Positions 1-7,482 of a DNA stretch of 64,000 nucleotides are shown piece by piece. Origin of the DNA: Drouetiella sp036703255 (lineage in GTDB: Bacteria > Cyanobacteriota > Cyanobacteriia > Elainellales > Elainellaceae); assembly GCA_036703255.1 (NCBI GenBank), contig DATNPL010000193.1, positions 1 through 64,000 of the forward strand, written 5' to 3'. Under the pieces are notes generated by a model. It worked only from the letters and a program-made list of their open reading frames with translations, had not been told where the DNA came from and ran no database searches. The translations under genes and the position numbers were made by a program. The first letter of the stretch is position 1. Each line of letters starts with the position of its first letter.

Positions 1-10
1 TCCATCTTTT

Positions 11-47
11 AGGGTTTTGTGGAGCGCTCAGCGCGCCACAAAACCCT
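11..47. repeat. Long hairpin, copy 1 of a structural family
   Basis: The left arm AGGGTTTTGTGG (11-22) pairs perfectly with CCACAAAACCCT (36-47). The GC-rich middle can itself pair GCGC with GCGC around tca. The flanks (cttttAGGG before, TTCGATCT after) match the hairpin at 3943-3983. No gene lies upstream in the window, so a terminator role cannot be judged. Confidence 0.75.
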
Positions 48-258
48 TATTTCGATCTGAGGAGATGCGGGCGCTGAAAGGTTAGCGTATACGCGTCCTA
101 TCCAGGCTATTATTCTCACGGCAGTTGCCCTATTGGCTAGAGCGTTATCTAGAAGACAGTCTCCAGAAACCGATCGATCGGATAATCAGGAGGTAAAAAG
201 CTTAGGGTAGCTAATTCTGGGTCAGCGTTAAGTGTTGCGATCGCCAGCGAAGAGGAGC

Positions 259-645
259 ATGAACCGAATCTTCAGCAGTTCTGATTTCTTTCAGCCAACG
301 GATGGGGAACCCTTGCGCTCAGTCGTCACAGAGTCCCAGGAATCCGTGATTGTGGTCTGGTACATCAAGCCAGGGCAGACCATTCCCGCCCACATTCATC
401 CCAATGGGCAAGACACCTGGACTATTTTGTCGGGTAGAGGAGATTATTACCTTGATCAAGCAGGCAGCACAAAGCCGATCGCATCAGGCGATATCGTGAT
501 TGCCCCTAAGGGAGCGGTTCATGGCGTTTTGAACAATGGCGATCAGCCCCTCGTCTTTGTGTCCGTCGTGTCGCCGCTCGAAGCAGGCTATCAACCTGTC
601 TCCCTTGAAGAGCCATCAGAAGATCTGTTAACCCTGCATCCTTAA
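259..645 (+). CDS. Cupin-domain protein
   Basis: Small single-domain cupin of about 128 aa. The first cupin motif is visible as PAHIHPNGQDTWTILSGRG (two His, then Gln/Asp where a third ligand would lie). The second appears as GDIVIAPKGAVHGVLNNG with its His, so a metal-binding beta-barrel is likely. ATG at 259 is chosen because MNRIFSSSDFF is a plausible N-terminus. An in-frame GTG at 232 gives nine more residues, and the AGGAG just before 259 is too close to be an ideal ribosome site, so the start is uncertain. No substrate can be named. It is followed 25 bp later by a small membrane protein on the same strand. Confidence 0.8.
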   Translation: MNRIFSSSDFFQPTDGEPLRSVVTESQESVIVVWYIKPGQTIPAHIHPNGQDTWTILSGRGDYYLDQAGSTKPIASGDIVIAPKGAVHGVLNNGDQPLVFVSVVSPLEAGYQPVSLEEPSEDLLTLHP

Positions 646-669
646 CGACTCGGCCTAGCTCTGGAGCAT

Positions 670-1053
670 ATGAAAGGGTTGATTCAGTACCTCTACCAAA
701 TCAAGCTAGATAAAGCCATTCTCTGGTGCTATCTAATTTGGTATGTGACGATCGTCTATTTCTATTTCGACCCTACCTTGAAAATCTGGATCAACGCGAT
801 CGGCATTAGCGCCGTGATTGGAACAGGTCTGCTGCTGAGCGTATCTTCAGGGGCAGCCAAAAACCACTGGCAAACCTTCAGGCTCTACCTGATGCCATTC
901 TGCGTATCGAGTTTCTCTTCTTTGATTAAAGATCATGGTTTTTTTGTGTTCATATCGCCCAAAATCAGTGAAACGATCGCATCAGCCTCATGTTGCGCTC
1001 TATTTCTATCTACAATTTGGGTGATTAAAACAGTAAAAAATAGAGCTGCCTAA
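670..1053 (+). CDS. Small membrane protein of unknown function
   Basis: 127 aa with three or four hydrophobic stretches (about residues 17-33, 41-60, 74-90 and 103-120) and a short basic C-terminus (KTVKNRAA). The aromatic block YFYFDPTLKIWINAIGIS follows the first helix. No catalytic motif is seen. It lies 25 bp after the cupin gene on the same strand and may be cotranscribed. Function unknown. Confidence 0.65.
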   Translation: MKGLIQYLYQIKLDKAILWCYLIWYVTIVYFYFDPTLKIWINAIGISAVIGTGLLLSVSSGAAKNHWQTFRLYLMPFCVSSFSSLIKDHGFFVFISPKISETIASASCCALFLSTIWVIKTVKNRAA

Positions 1054-1077
1054 AGCTTTTACCCAGGAGAGCTTTTC

Positions 1078-1104
1078 GAAGAAGTGAGCTAAGCCGACTT
1101 CTTC
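1078..1104. terminator. Hairpin between convergent genes
   Basis: GAAGAAGT (1078-1085) pairs with ACTTCTTC (1097-1104). A-rich and T-rich flanks extend the pairing slightly. It lies between the plus-strand membrane-protein gene and the minus-strand small gene that converge here, so a bidirectional terminator is the simplest reading. No clean U-tract follows on either strand. Confidence 0.45.
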
Positions 1105-1132
1105 AAAAAATGAACTCCCTCAACTGGCGCGC

Positions 1133-1345
1133 TTAAGCCTCATCGTAGCCTTCAAGATCGAGCAAATAGATGTAGGGTTCAACCATTTCTGGACGTTGAA
1201 ACGCGATCGCCCGCAGCAAGTGCCAGTCGTTCAACCCTTCAAAAGCATTGCTGTATTCATCTTGCTCTAGCCGAATCGCCAGATCAGCAACTTCTTTTTC
1301 CGTAATGCTAACGACATGCTCTTCCGAAATATGCAACGTGTTCAT
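1133..1345 (-). CDS. Conserved-looking small acidic hypothetical protein
   Basis: 70 aa, strongly acidic (EEHVVSITEKEVADLAIRLEQDEY) and probably helical. No cysteines, no membrane segment and no motif I can assign. The ATG at 1345 is preceded by a G-rich Shine-Dalgarno-like stretch (GAGGGGGG) at a suitable distance, which supports a real gene despite the small size. It is transcribed alone. Function unknown. Confidence 0.6.
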   Translation of the reverse strand: MNTLHISEEHVVSITEKEVADLAIRLEQDEYSNAFEGLNDWHLLRAIAFQRPEMVEPYIYLLDLEGYDEA

Positions 1346-1420
1346 CGCTAACCCCCCTCAGTTTTGCGGATCTGTATCAACACTGTAGAGAGCAACCTCT
1401 CCATCCATCCTACTCGTTGC

Positions 1421-2080
1421 TCAGTGGTTATTCGGGCGGACTTTGACTTCTTCCATAAAACTTTGCATACGGCTTAACACAATCGGCTGAATTTCATGCC
1501 CCATTTCCTGCTCGTAATACTCAACAAAAGCTCCCACTTGCGTCAAGCTTTCTCGCACCTGCTGAGCAGCGCGCAAAGGCACCACCGCATCTTGCCGCCC
1601 ATGAACAATGAGAACGGGCGGAATAGGAGCGGCAGAATTGACCTCTAACGGAGCATGGAGATAGCCACTCAAAACCAGGAGTGCGGCTACAGGCATCTGC
1701 AACCCGATATCTAAGGTCATCGCTCCCCCCTGAGAAAATCCGCCCAGAACCGTTCGGCTTAGGGGAATTCTGGTGGTTTGCTCTAGCGATCGCAGCCAAT
1801 CCATCAGCTCTGAACGACTTTTTTGTAGCTCAGGCTGCTGGCGAAACTCTGGCCGACTAAAAAAGCTGTAGTCGTTGGGTAAGCCATACCACATCCGGCC
1901 TTCAGGCGAATAGGGATGTGGAAAAGGGGCTTCTGGAAAGAGAAAGAGATAATCGGGCAAATCTAAATAGGTTGCCAATGCTGCCACATCTTGGGCATTG
2001 GCACCCCAGCCATGCAGCATGACCAATATCCCTTGCGGCTGAGCGCTTCTAGCAGCAACAGAAATCACGTTTAGCGGCAT
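1421..2080 (-). CDS. Alpha/beta hydrolase, carboxylesterase/phospholipase type
   Basis: About 219 aa in the esterase family that includes bacterial carboxylesterases and YpfH-like serine hydrolases. The oxyanion-side motif LHGWGANAQD is near the N-terminus, the nucleophile elbow is GFSQGG, the acid is in HGRQDAVVP, and the catalytic His is in MGHEIQP, so the triad is complete. ATG at 2080 is preferred over the open frame to 2146 because GGGGAGAG sits just upstream and MPLNVISVAAR is a normal family start. It overlaps the end of the upstream small gene by 10 bp, suggesting coupled translation with the 3140-1421 run. The natural ester substrate is not predictable. Confidence 0.88.
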   Translation of the reverse strand: MPLNVISVAARSAQPQGILVMLHGWGANAQDVAALATYLDLPDYLFLFPEAPFPHPYSPEGRMWYGLPNDYSFFSRPEFRQQPELQKSRSELMDWLRSLEQTTRIPLSRTVLGGFSQGGAMTLDIGLQMPVAALLVLSGYLHAPLEVNSAAPIPPVLIVHGRQDAVVPLRAAQQVRESLTQVGAFVEYYEQEMGHEIQPIVLSRMQSFMEEVKVRPNNH

Positions 2081-2442
2081 AAGCTCTCCCCATCTAGACA
2101 AGGTCGTTGCACACAGCCGTCTTGGATGGCATCTTGCAGCAGACAAATTAGATCACGATCGCGCCCACCTAAATTTCCGCACAGCAGCAGCCATCGCAAA
2201 TGCGCCTCTGTACCGGGAGACAGCTCACCACTCTCCAAAACCATCCGGACAATTGGCTCGATCGCATTTGTTTCAAGATGGCGATCGGATGTTGACGTGA
2301 CTATCATGATGCACCTGGAAACAGGACAGACGAGAATTCGACGAGAATTCATAGCTAAAGCTTCAGGAAGCGACCCGCGAATTCCTGAAGCAGCGTCAAG
2401 ATCATAGGTAAACGATCCCTGGAGGACGGCTCTGAGCGTCAT
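2071..2442 (-). CDS. Small hypothetical protein between deacetylase and esterase
   Basis: 123 aa from an ATG whose ATGA overlaps the TGA of the deacetylase gene by 4 bp, a classic coupling arrangement. The convincing part is the C-terminal half (GELSPGTEAHLRWLLLCGNLGGRDRDLI), which looks like a small helical domain. An internal ATG at 2307 would keep only that half. It has five or more cysteines but no CxxC motif. It is probably a real gene because it is sandwiched by overlaps on both sides. Function unknown. Confidence 0.55.
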   Translation of the reverse strand: MTLRAVLQGSFTYDLDAASGIRGSLPEALAMNSRRILVCPVSRCIMIVTSTSDRHLETNAIEPIVRMVLESGELSPGTEAHLRWLLLCGNLGGRDRDLICLLQDAIQDGCVQRPCLDGESLCR

Positions 2443-3140
2443 TTTGCGGTGGATAACGGCAATCTTTCCTGCCAGAGTTGGTCGATCGTGACAAAATGAT
2501 AGCCCTGTTGCAGCAATTGGGGAATAAGTTGTGCGGCTGTAGCTGCCACATCTTCTCCGCCACAGTAGCCGTCATGCAACACGATCAACGAGCCGTTCTG
2601 CGTCTGTTGCACCACGCGTTTGACGGTTATATCGATGCCGGGACGCACCCAGTCTTCTGGCACCACACTCCACATCACGGGGCGATAGTTCCACTGCTGC
2701 AAATTGACCAGCGTCTGTGGCGTAAAGATGCCGTTGGGTGGGCGCACATCTCGGATGTTCTTTTGCACATAGGCCAGATCGAGATCACAAGCCTGGGCGA
2801 TCGCCGCTTGCGTCTTTTCAAGCGAGGCTTTCAGCGCCTGGCTCGAAAGTCTGGGAAACGATACGTGGTGATATCCATGCAGCCCTAGCCAATGCCCCTG
2901 GAGCCAAACGGCTCTGGCAATTTCGGGCGATCGCTCCACGCAGGCACCTAGCCAAAAAAAGTTTGCCTGCACCTGATACTGCTCTAACACCTTCAGCAGC
3001 GCCGGAGTGAATTGAGCGTGGGGGCCATCATCAAAGGTGAGGGCGATCGCCTTAGCATCGGCACAGCCTGACCAAAGGCAACTTGGAAAAGCAGGCTTGA
3101 GCAGCTTATGAATCAGCGGATAAATCGGAGCAAACTGCAT
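2439..3140 (-). CDS. NodB-type polysaccharide deacetylase
   Basis: 233 aa carbohydrate esterase 4 domain. The metal/catalytic motif is ALTFDDGPH (adjacent Asp pair, residues about 35-40). The His motif is HGYHHVSF, the third motif is RPPNG (RPP followed by G rather than the usual Y) and the fourth is VLHDG. CE4 enzymes remove N-acetyl groups from peptidoglycan, chitin-like or exopolysaccharide chains. No clear cleavable signal peptide is seen, although the N-terminus (PIYPLIHKLLKPAF) is mildly hydrophobic. It is the first gene of an overlapping three-gene run with the small hypothetical and the esterase. Confidence 0.9.
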   Translation of the reverse strand: MQFAPIYPLIHKLLKPAFPSCLWSGCADAKAIALTFDDGPHAQFTPALLKVLEQYQVQANFFWLGACVERSPEIARAVWLQGHWLGLHGYHHVSFPRLSSQALKASLEKTQAAIAQACDLDLAYVQKNIRDVRPPNGIFTPQTLVNLQQWNYRPVMWSVVPEDWVRPGIDITVKRVVQQTQNGSLIVLHDGYCGGEDVAATAAQLIPQLLQQGYHFVTIDQLWQERLPLSTAK

Positions 3141-3264
3141 AGACCAGAACAGACATATAAGTTAAATTGTCTTTGAAACAGCTTGTGGCTGCCTGTCCCC
3201 GCAGGCAGATTGCTCTCAAAATAAATTTCATAGCTAAAATCAGCAGGGCAAACTACCTCGGCCA

Positions 3265-3753
3265 TCATGCCTCGGATTTATTGCCGTAAGCATGCCGCAC
3301 AACATTGCCACTGTAAATTGTGCTGTTGCTATAGGCTGTGCTGTTGCTGTAGCCCGTTTTGCAGGCCGACCCGCTAGCTTGCCTTGCCCAAGCAGACTGC
3401 ATAACAGAGACTAAGACATCGCCATTTAGAGGTTTGACCAAAAAACCGTCCAACCCCGGATTTTCCTCCTGATGTAGCCAGCTGGGTGAATGGGAATCTG
3501 TGAGAGCTACGATCGTCGTTTTACGAATATCCGATCGCTGCCGAAACTCGTTGACCAGGCTTTTCGACCAGCTCTGCTGATTTCCTGCCAAAATAATTAA
3601 ATAGGGTGGGGCTTGGCTAATTTCTGCGATCGCCTGAGTGGCAGAATGGGCAATGACCCACCTGCATCTCAATTGAGTCATTAAAAATTCTAGCCCTTGA
3701 AGATGCTCAGAGTCTTGGCTGAAGACCAAGACATAGCTTTGTGGTGATTTCAT
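3265..3753 (-). CDS. Receiver-like protein lacking the phospho-acceptor Asp
   Basis: 162 aa with a CheY-like fold pattern but a changed active site. The beta-3 strand reads YLIILAGNQQSW, so the Asp is replaced by Ala/Gly. The acidic pair at the N-terminus is reduced to FSQDSE. The beta-4 Thr (ALTD) and beta-5 Lys (LVKPL) remain. About 40 residues after the receiver domain are a low-complexity Ser/Tyr/Asn tail with the repeat YSNSTAYSNSTIYSGN. It probably works as a phosphorylation-independent pseudo-receiver or binding module. It is transcribed alone, with 500 bp of hairpin-rich DNA upstream. Confidence 0.75.
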   Translation of the reverse strand: MKSPQSYVLVFSQDSEHLQGLEFLMTQLRCRWVIAHSATQAIAEISQAPPYLIILAGNQQSWSKSLVNEFRQRSDIRKTTIVALTDSHSPSWLHQEENPGLDGFLVKPLNGDVLVSVMQSAWARQASGSACKTGYSNSTAYSNSTIYSGNVVRHAYGNKSEA

Positions 3754-3942
3754 ACCAGGTAAGACACGCTATTCGACAATATAGCCCTCTGGCTTTACCC
3801 CATATTTATACAATTGGAACCCCAAAGCTATTCTTTACAGGAGCTTGGGTGATTTATGAGCAATTAATAACTTCCAAATCTCTTAGTCTTTACCGATAAA
3901 ATCTCTTAACTATTCTCAGTAGATTGCAAAGTCCTTCAGCTT

Positions 3943-3983
3943 TTAGGGATTTGTGGCGCGCAGGGCGCGCCACAAATCCCTAA
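3943..3983. repeat. Long hairpin, copy 2 (homologous to 11-47)
   Basis: Eighteen paired bases: TTAGGGATTTGTGGCGCG (3943-3960) with its complement (3966-3983) around the loop caggg. The same framework as the hairpin at 11-47, including the trailing TTCGATCT. The T to A change in the left arm is matched by the corresponding change in the right arm. Confidence 0.8.
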
Positions 3984-4057
3984 TTTTCGATCTACTGATT
4001 TTTCAGGAGTTGGTAGGGGTATTTAAGTCAAGTTTTTTGTTGAGCGATCGCTGTGAT

Positions 4058-4093
4058 GCGCCATTTCAGGGGCGATCGCCCCTGAAATGGCGC
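4058..4093. repeat. 36-bp perfect palindrome centred on HIP1
   Basis: GCGCCATTTCAGGGGCGA followed directly by its exact reverse complement, so there is no loop. The centre GGCGATCGCC contains the HIP1 octamer. It lies downstream of the minus-strand manC gene and could be a terminator, a cruciform or a mobile palindrome. Confidence 0.8.
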
Positions 4094-4274
4094 TACCGTT
4101 GATTTTAGACTGCTGATTTCAGACTGAAGTCCTGAAGCAGGTTTGCCCAAAACACAAGATTGGCTTTCGGAAGTTTTACTCCCAAAAACCAACCTTTAGA
4201 ATAATGAGGAAAAGGTTAAGCTTTGACCTTAAGATCTTCTGAAGTTTTCAACAGAATGCTCTCCCAATGAAACA

Positions 4275-5333
4275 CTAGAGTAAGTGCGTCAAATTAGGAT
4301 TTGCCTGAATTTGCTTGAGCACTTGCTTAATATCTTGAGTTCGATCTTTCTTAACAATTAGCGTTACCTTTCCATCCCGCACCACAACCGTGTCTTCCAA
4401 GCCAATTGTCACAATTAACTCATCTTCATTGGATGAATAAAGCAAAGCACCTTGGGTATCCAGCCCAACATGCTGAGACAGTTCTACATTGGGCTTACCG
4501 TTTTTCAAAAGGCGATCGATCGCGTTCCAATCCCCCAAATCGTCCCAGCCGAAATCAACGGGTAGAACATAGGCTTTTTGAGTCTTCTCCATCACGGCGT
4601 AGTCAATGCTCAGCTTAGGCAAGCTGGGATAGCAGGACGCACCTTGCGCTTCGAGCGGCAGCAGAATCTCAGGAGCATAGGCGCGCAGTTCTGCCAGCAT
4701 GACGCCAGCCGGGAAGACAAACATGCCGCCATTCCAGCTAAACCGTCCCGTTGCCAGAAATCGTTCAGCAGTGGCTAGATCAGGCTTTTCGGTAAACCGA
4801 CTGACCCCATACCCCGCAAACTGAGGCGCTTCTCCGTATAGCCCTGTCTTCTCGCCTTGCTCAATGTAGCCATAGCCCGTTGAAGGATAGGTGGGGGTGA
4901 TGCCCAGTGTGGCGATCGCGCCCTCTGTTTTGGCTAAGTCTGAGGCGGCTTCGAGGGTGCTGCAAAAGGCAGCTTCATCGCCAATCCAGGCATCGGCTGG
5001 GAAAAAGCCAATCACGGCATCTTCACCGTAGCGACGGGCAATTTCTAGCGTTGCCCAAGCCACTGCGGGGGCAGTGTCGCGTCCTTCACTCTCCACCAGT
5101 AAATTTTCTACAGGCAAATGGGGCAACTGCTCCTGTACCCCAGCTTCTAGATGTCCGGCTGTAATCACCCACAATCCTTGCCAGCCGCCTGCCAAATTCA
5201 GGAGTCGATCGGCAGTGGCTTGTAGTAAACTCTTGCCGCTACCATCCAGACTTAAAAACTGCTTGGGGCGCTGTTTGCGGCTAAGGGGCCAAAAACGCTC
5301 TCCTTTACCACCAGCAAGGATTACGGGGATCAT
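4275..5333 (-). CDS. manC: Mannose-1-phosphate guanylyltransferase
   Basis: About 352 aa nucleotidyltransferase making GDP-mannose from mannose-1-P and GTP for glycan synthesis. The N-terminal activator/catalytic signature is AGGKGERFWPLSRKQRPKQF. Further on are FFPADAWIG, the sugar-phosphate-contacting RFTEKPDLATAERFL, WNGGMFVFPAGV, the DYAVMEK motif and GWDDLGDW. It lacks the C-terminal isomerase domain of bifunctional ManC/AlgA enzymes. The start is placed at MIPVILAGGKG (5333). The frame is open to 5387, but those extra 18 residues are basic and unlike family N-termini. It is divergent from the LCP gene, which fits a shared role in envelope glycans. Confidence 0.92.
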   Translation of the reverse strand: MIPVILAGGKGERFWPLSRKQRPKQFLSLDGSGKSLLQATADRLLNLAGGWQGLWVITAGHLEAGVQEQLPHLPVENLLVESEGRDTAPAVAWATLEIARRYGEDAVIGFFPADAWIGDEAAFCSTLEAASDLAKTEGAIATLGITPTYPSTGYGYIEQGEKTGLYGEAPQFAGYGVSRFTEKPDLATAERFLATGRFSWNGGMFVFPAGVMLAELRAYAPEILLPLEAQGASCYPSLPKLSIDYAVMEKTQKAYVLPVDFGWDDLGDWNAIDRLLKNGKPNVELSQHVGLDTQGALLYSSNEDELIVTIGLEDTVVVRDGKVTLIVKKDRTQDIKQVLKQIQANPNLTHLL

Positions 5334-5726
5334 AGCTATCTTCAACCGTTTTCTAGAATTCCGCCTCATCCTATCAAGGTTTCCCACACTTCCTGGTTAA
5401 CTCAGCGGCTTTTCACGGCATCTTCAAGCGGAGTTGGAAAATTGTGAACCTTGGCGAAAAAGCAGCCTTGGAACTCTGGCAATGTAGGCTAAGTCAGGAA
5501 GGGTAATGATGCCTCAGGCTGGCCGACAAACTTGCTTCTGAGGAAAGAGGAAGGTGTGATCGGCATCAGGCTATAATCACGGAATGTTACACACAAAACT
5601 ACATGATGCGACTCTGTAGGCTATTTTTGTTGAGCAAGTTGTTTGAAGCATTGAGTCTTCGAACCAGCCGCCCATCATCGCAATAGTTGCTGTAACGGTC
5701 GGCTATGGGGTGGTTGACTATCCAAA
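5334..5726. other. Divergent promoter region manC / LCP gene
   Basis: About 390 bp between divergent genes. It must contain both promoters, but I see no recognisable operator or strong sigma-70 pair that can be placed with confidence. Confidence 0.5.
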
Positions 5727-7274
5727 ATGGGTGAGTCATCCAGAACGGGTGAGTCATCCTGGGTTAGTGGGTCATCTGGAGTAAAATGGCAAACTGCGAC
5801 GGCTGAGTCGCTTGTTCCCAAGGCTTTTAGGCGTGAAGTGGAGAATCTAAAGTTGGAAAAAAAAGCTGACTCGCAGCAAAATTCAGTGGAGGTTTCCAGT
5901 CTGGGAACAGGGGGCACCACAGTTCTCCTCTCACCTGTCTCTGCAACGTCGGAGCGATCCACAGCCCCAGAAGTGCCAGAGCTGACGACGCCTCATCCCG
6001 GCTTTGTGCAGGGTTTATTGCGAACTTTGATGATAGGTGGGGTGGCTGTGCTTTCAGCTGCCGTGGGCGGCGTGTTGGCGCTGACGACACCCCTTCCGGC
6101 TGCGATCGCCCCTCAAGGCAGCAAGCCCATGTCTTTTGAGGAGATCTGGCAGCAGGGGTTGGGGAGCCACCAAATCGATCGCCCCATTAACATTTTGGTC
6201 ATGGGCATTGACCTGCCTCTAGATTTGCCCGACAACAGCCTCTCCAACGATGTGTTTTCAGGTCGGAGCGACACAATGCTGCTGCTGCATGTCAATCCTG
6301 AAGACAAAACCGTCAGCGTTTTATCGGTTCCAAGAGATACGCAAGTCTCGATTCCGGGCGAAGGAGTTGAGAAAATTAACTATGCCAATGTGGTTGGGGG
6401 TTCAAAGCTGGCAGCTCAGGTCGTCAGCCAGAATCTAAACGGAGTGACGATCGATCGCTATGTGCGCGTCAGCACCAATGCCTTTCGGGAGATGGTTGAT
6501 TTGCTGGGCGGCGTGCGGGTGTTTGTGCCCGAAGAGATGAAGTACACCGACGAAACCCAAAAGCTATATATCGATCTGAAGCAGGGCTGGCAGACGCTGA
6601 ACGGAGAACAGGCCGAGCAATTTGCCCGATTCCGTCAAGATGATAAAGGCGACATTGGTCGGGTACAGCGTCAGCAGCAGCTCATTCGGGCGCTGCGCGA
6701 AAGCATGGCTAACCCGGTCATGGTGGCTCGTTTGCCTCAGGCGATCGAACTGTTTCAGAAATATATTGATACCAATCTCTCACCGCAGGAAATGCTGGCT
6801 CTGGCAGGCTTCGGGCTGGGTTTGAAGCAAGATAACTTTCGGATGGTGATGCTGCCGGGTCGCTTTAGCGCTCCTGATGAATTTGTAGCCAGCTACTGGC
6901 TAATGGACGACAGCGCCAAAGACCAAGTGATGAGCGAATTTTTCGACCTCAGCTCAGTCGCCGTTTCTGATCAGCAAAGCAGCTTTACCAATACCCGAAT
7001 TGCGGTTCAAAATGCCTCCAATGATCCAGAGCTAGGGGGTCGCGTGGCGGACTACCTCCTGAATCAAGGCTTTAGCAATGTTTATGTGATCGAAGATTGG
7101 CCCGATCATCAGCCCCAGACGCAAATTATCGTGCAGCGGGGTGATTTGCAGGGGGCAAGTCTCTTAGAAGGCACCTTGGGTATCGGCCAAGTTGTGTCTG
7201 CTTCTACGGGCGATTTGCAATCTGACTTTACCCTGCGCGTTGGCGATGATTGGGAACAGCGATCGAAGATCTAG
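5727..7274 (+). CDS. LytR-CpsA-Psr (LCP) family glycopolymer ligase
   Basis: 515 aa. A disordered N-terminal 95 residues begins with the near-repeat GESSRTGESSWVSG, encoded by a tandem gggtgagtcatcc duplication. A transmembrane helix lies at about 97-120. The LCP domain spans about 155-325 with GRSDTMLLLHVN (R180, D182), VPRDTQVSIPG (R203, D204), EKINYAN and the RFRQDDKGDIGRVQRQ block near 301-316 that holds the phosphate-binding arginines. A LytR_C domain follows at about 425-510 (RIAVQNASNDPELGGRVADYL). LCP proteins transfer lipid-linked glycopolymers onto peptidoglycan at the outer face of the inner membrane. The start is uncertain because no good Shine-Dalgarno precedes 5727. Confidence 0.92.
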   Translation: MGESSRTGESSWVSGSSGVKWQTATAESLVPKAFRREVENLKLEKKADSQQNSVEVSSLGTGGTTVLLSPVSATSERSTAPEVPELTTPHPGFVQGLLRTLMIGGVAVLSAAVGGVLALTTPLPAAIAPQGSKPMSFEEIWQQGLGSHQIDRPINILVMGIDLPLDLPDNSLSNDVFSGRSDTMLLLHVNPEDKTVSVLSVPRDTQVSIPGEGVEKINYANVVGGSKLAAQVVSQNLNGVTIDRYVRVSTNAFREMVDLLGGVRVFVPEEMKYTDETQKLYIDLKQGWQTLNGEQAEQFARFRQDDKGDIGRVQRQQQLIRALRESMANPVMVARLPQAIELFQKYIDTNLSPQEMLALAGFGLGLKQDNFRMVMLPGRFSAPDEFVASYWLMDDSAKDQVMSEFFDLSSVAVSDQQSSFTNTRIAVQNASNDPELGGRVADYLLNQGFSNVYVIEDWPDHQPQTQIIVQRGDLQGASLLEGTLGIGQVVSASTGDLQSDFTLRVGDDWEQRSKI

Positions 7275-7482
7275 CCCTATTCGGTTTTTTTATGTGCGAT
7301 CCTAAGGCTGCAAACCCCATGTAGACTTGAAGGGATTCATCTGACCGGGTTTTAGCGCGTTGAGTAGGTAATGTAACAGATCTGGCACATTGGCAGCCAT
7401 TTGATCTGAAGTTTCCCCTAGACTAAAGGTTTCACCTGGCCGACCCGTTTGGCTCAGGGATGCAGTTCTTCGGAGGTTTTTT

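Larger units (their letters stand above)
3754..4274. other. Intergenic region with two strong palindromes
   Basis: No coding signal on either strand. It contains the hairpins at 3943-3983 and 4058-4093 and the end of the manC transcription unit. The A/T-rich segment next to 3753 probably holds the promoter of the receiver-like gene, but I cannot place it. Confidence 0.6.
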
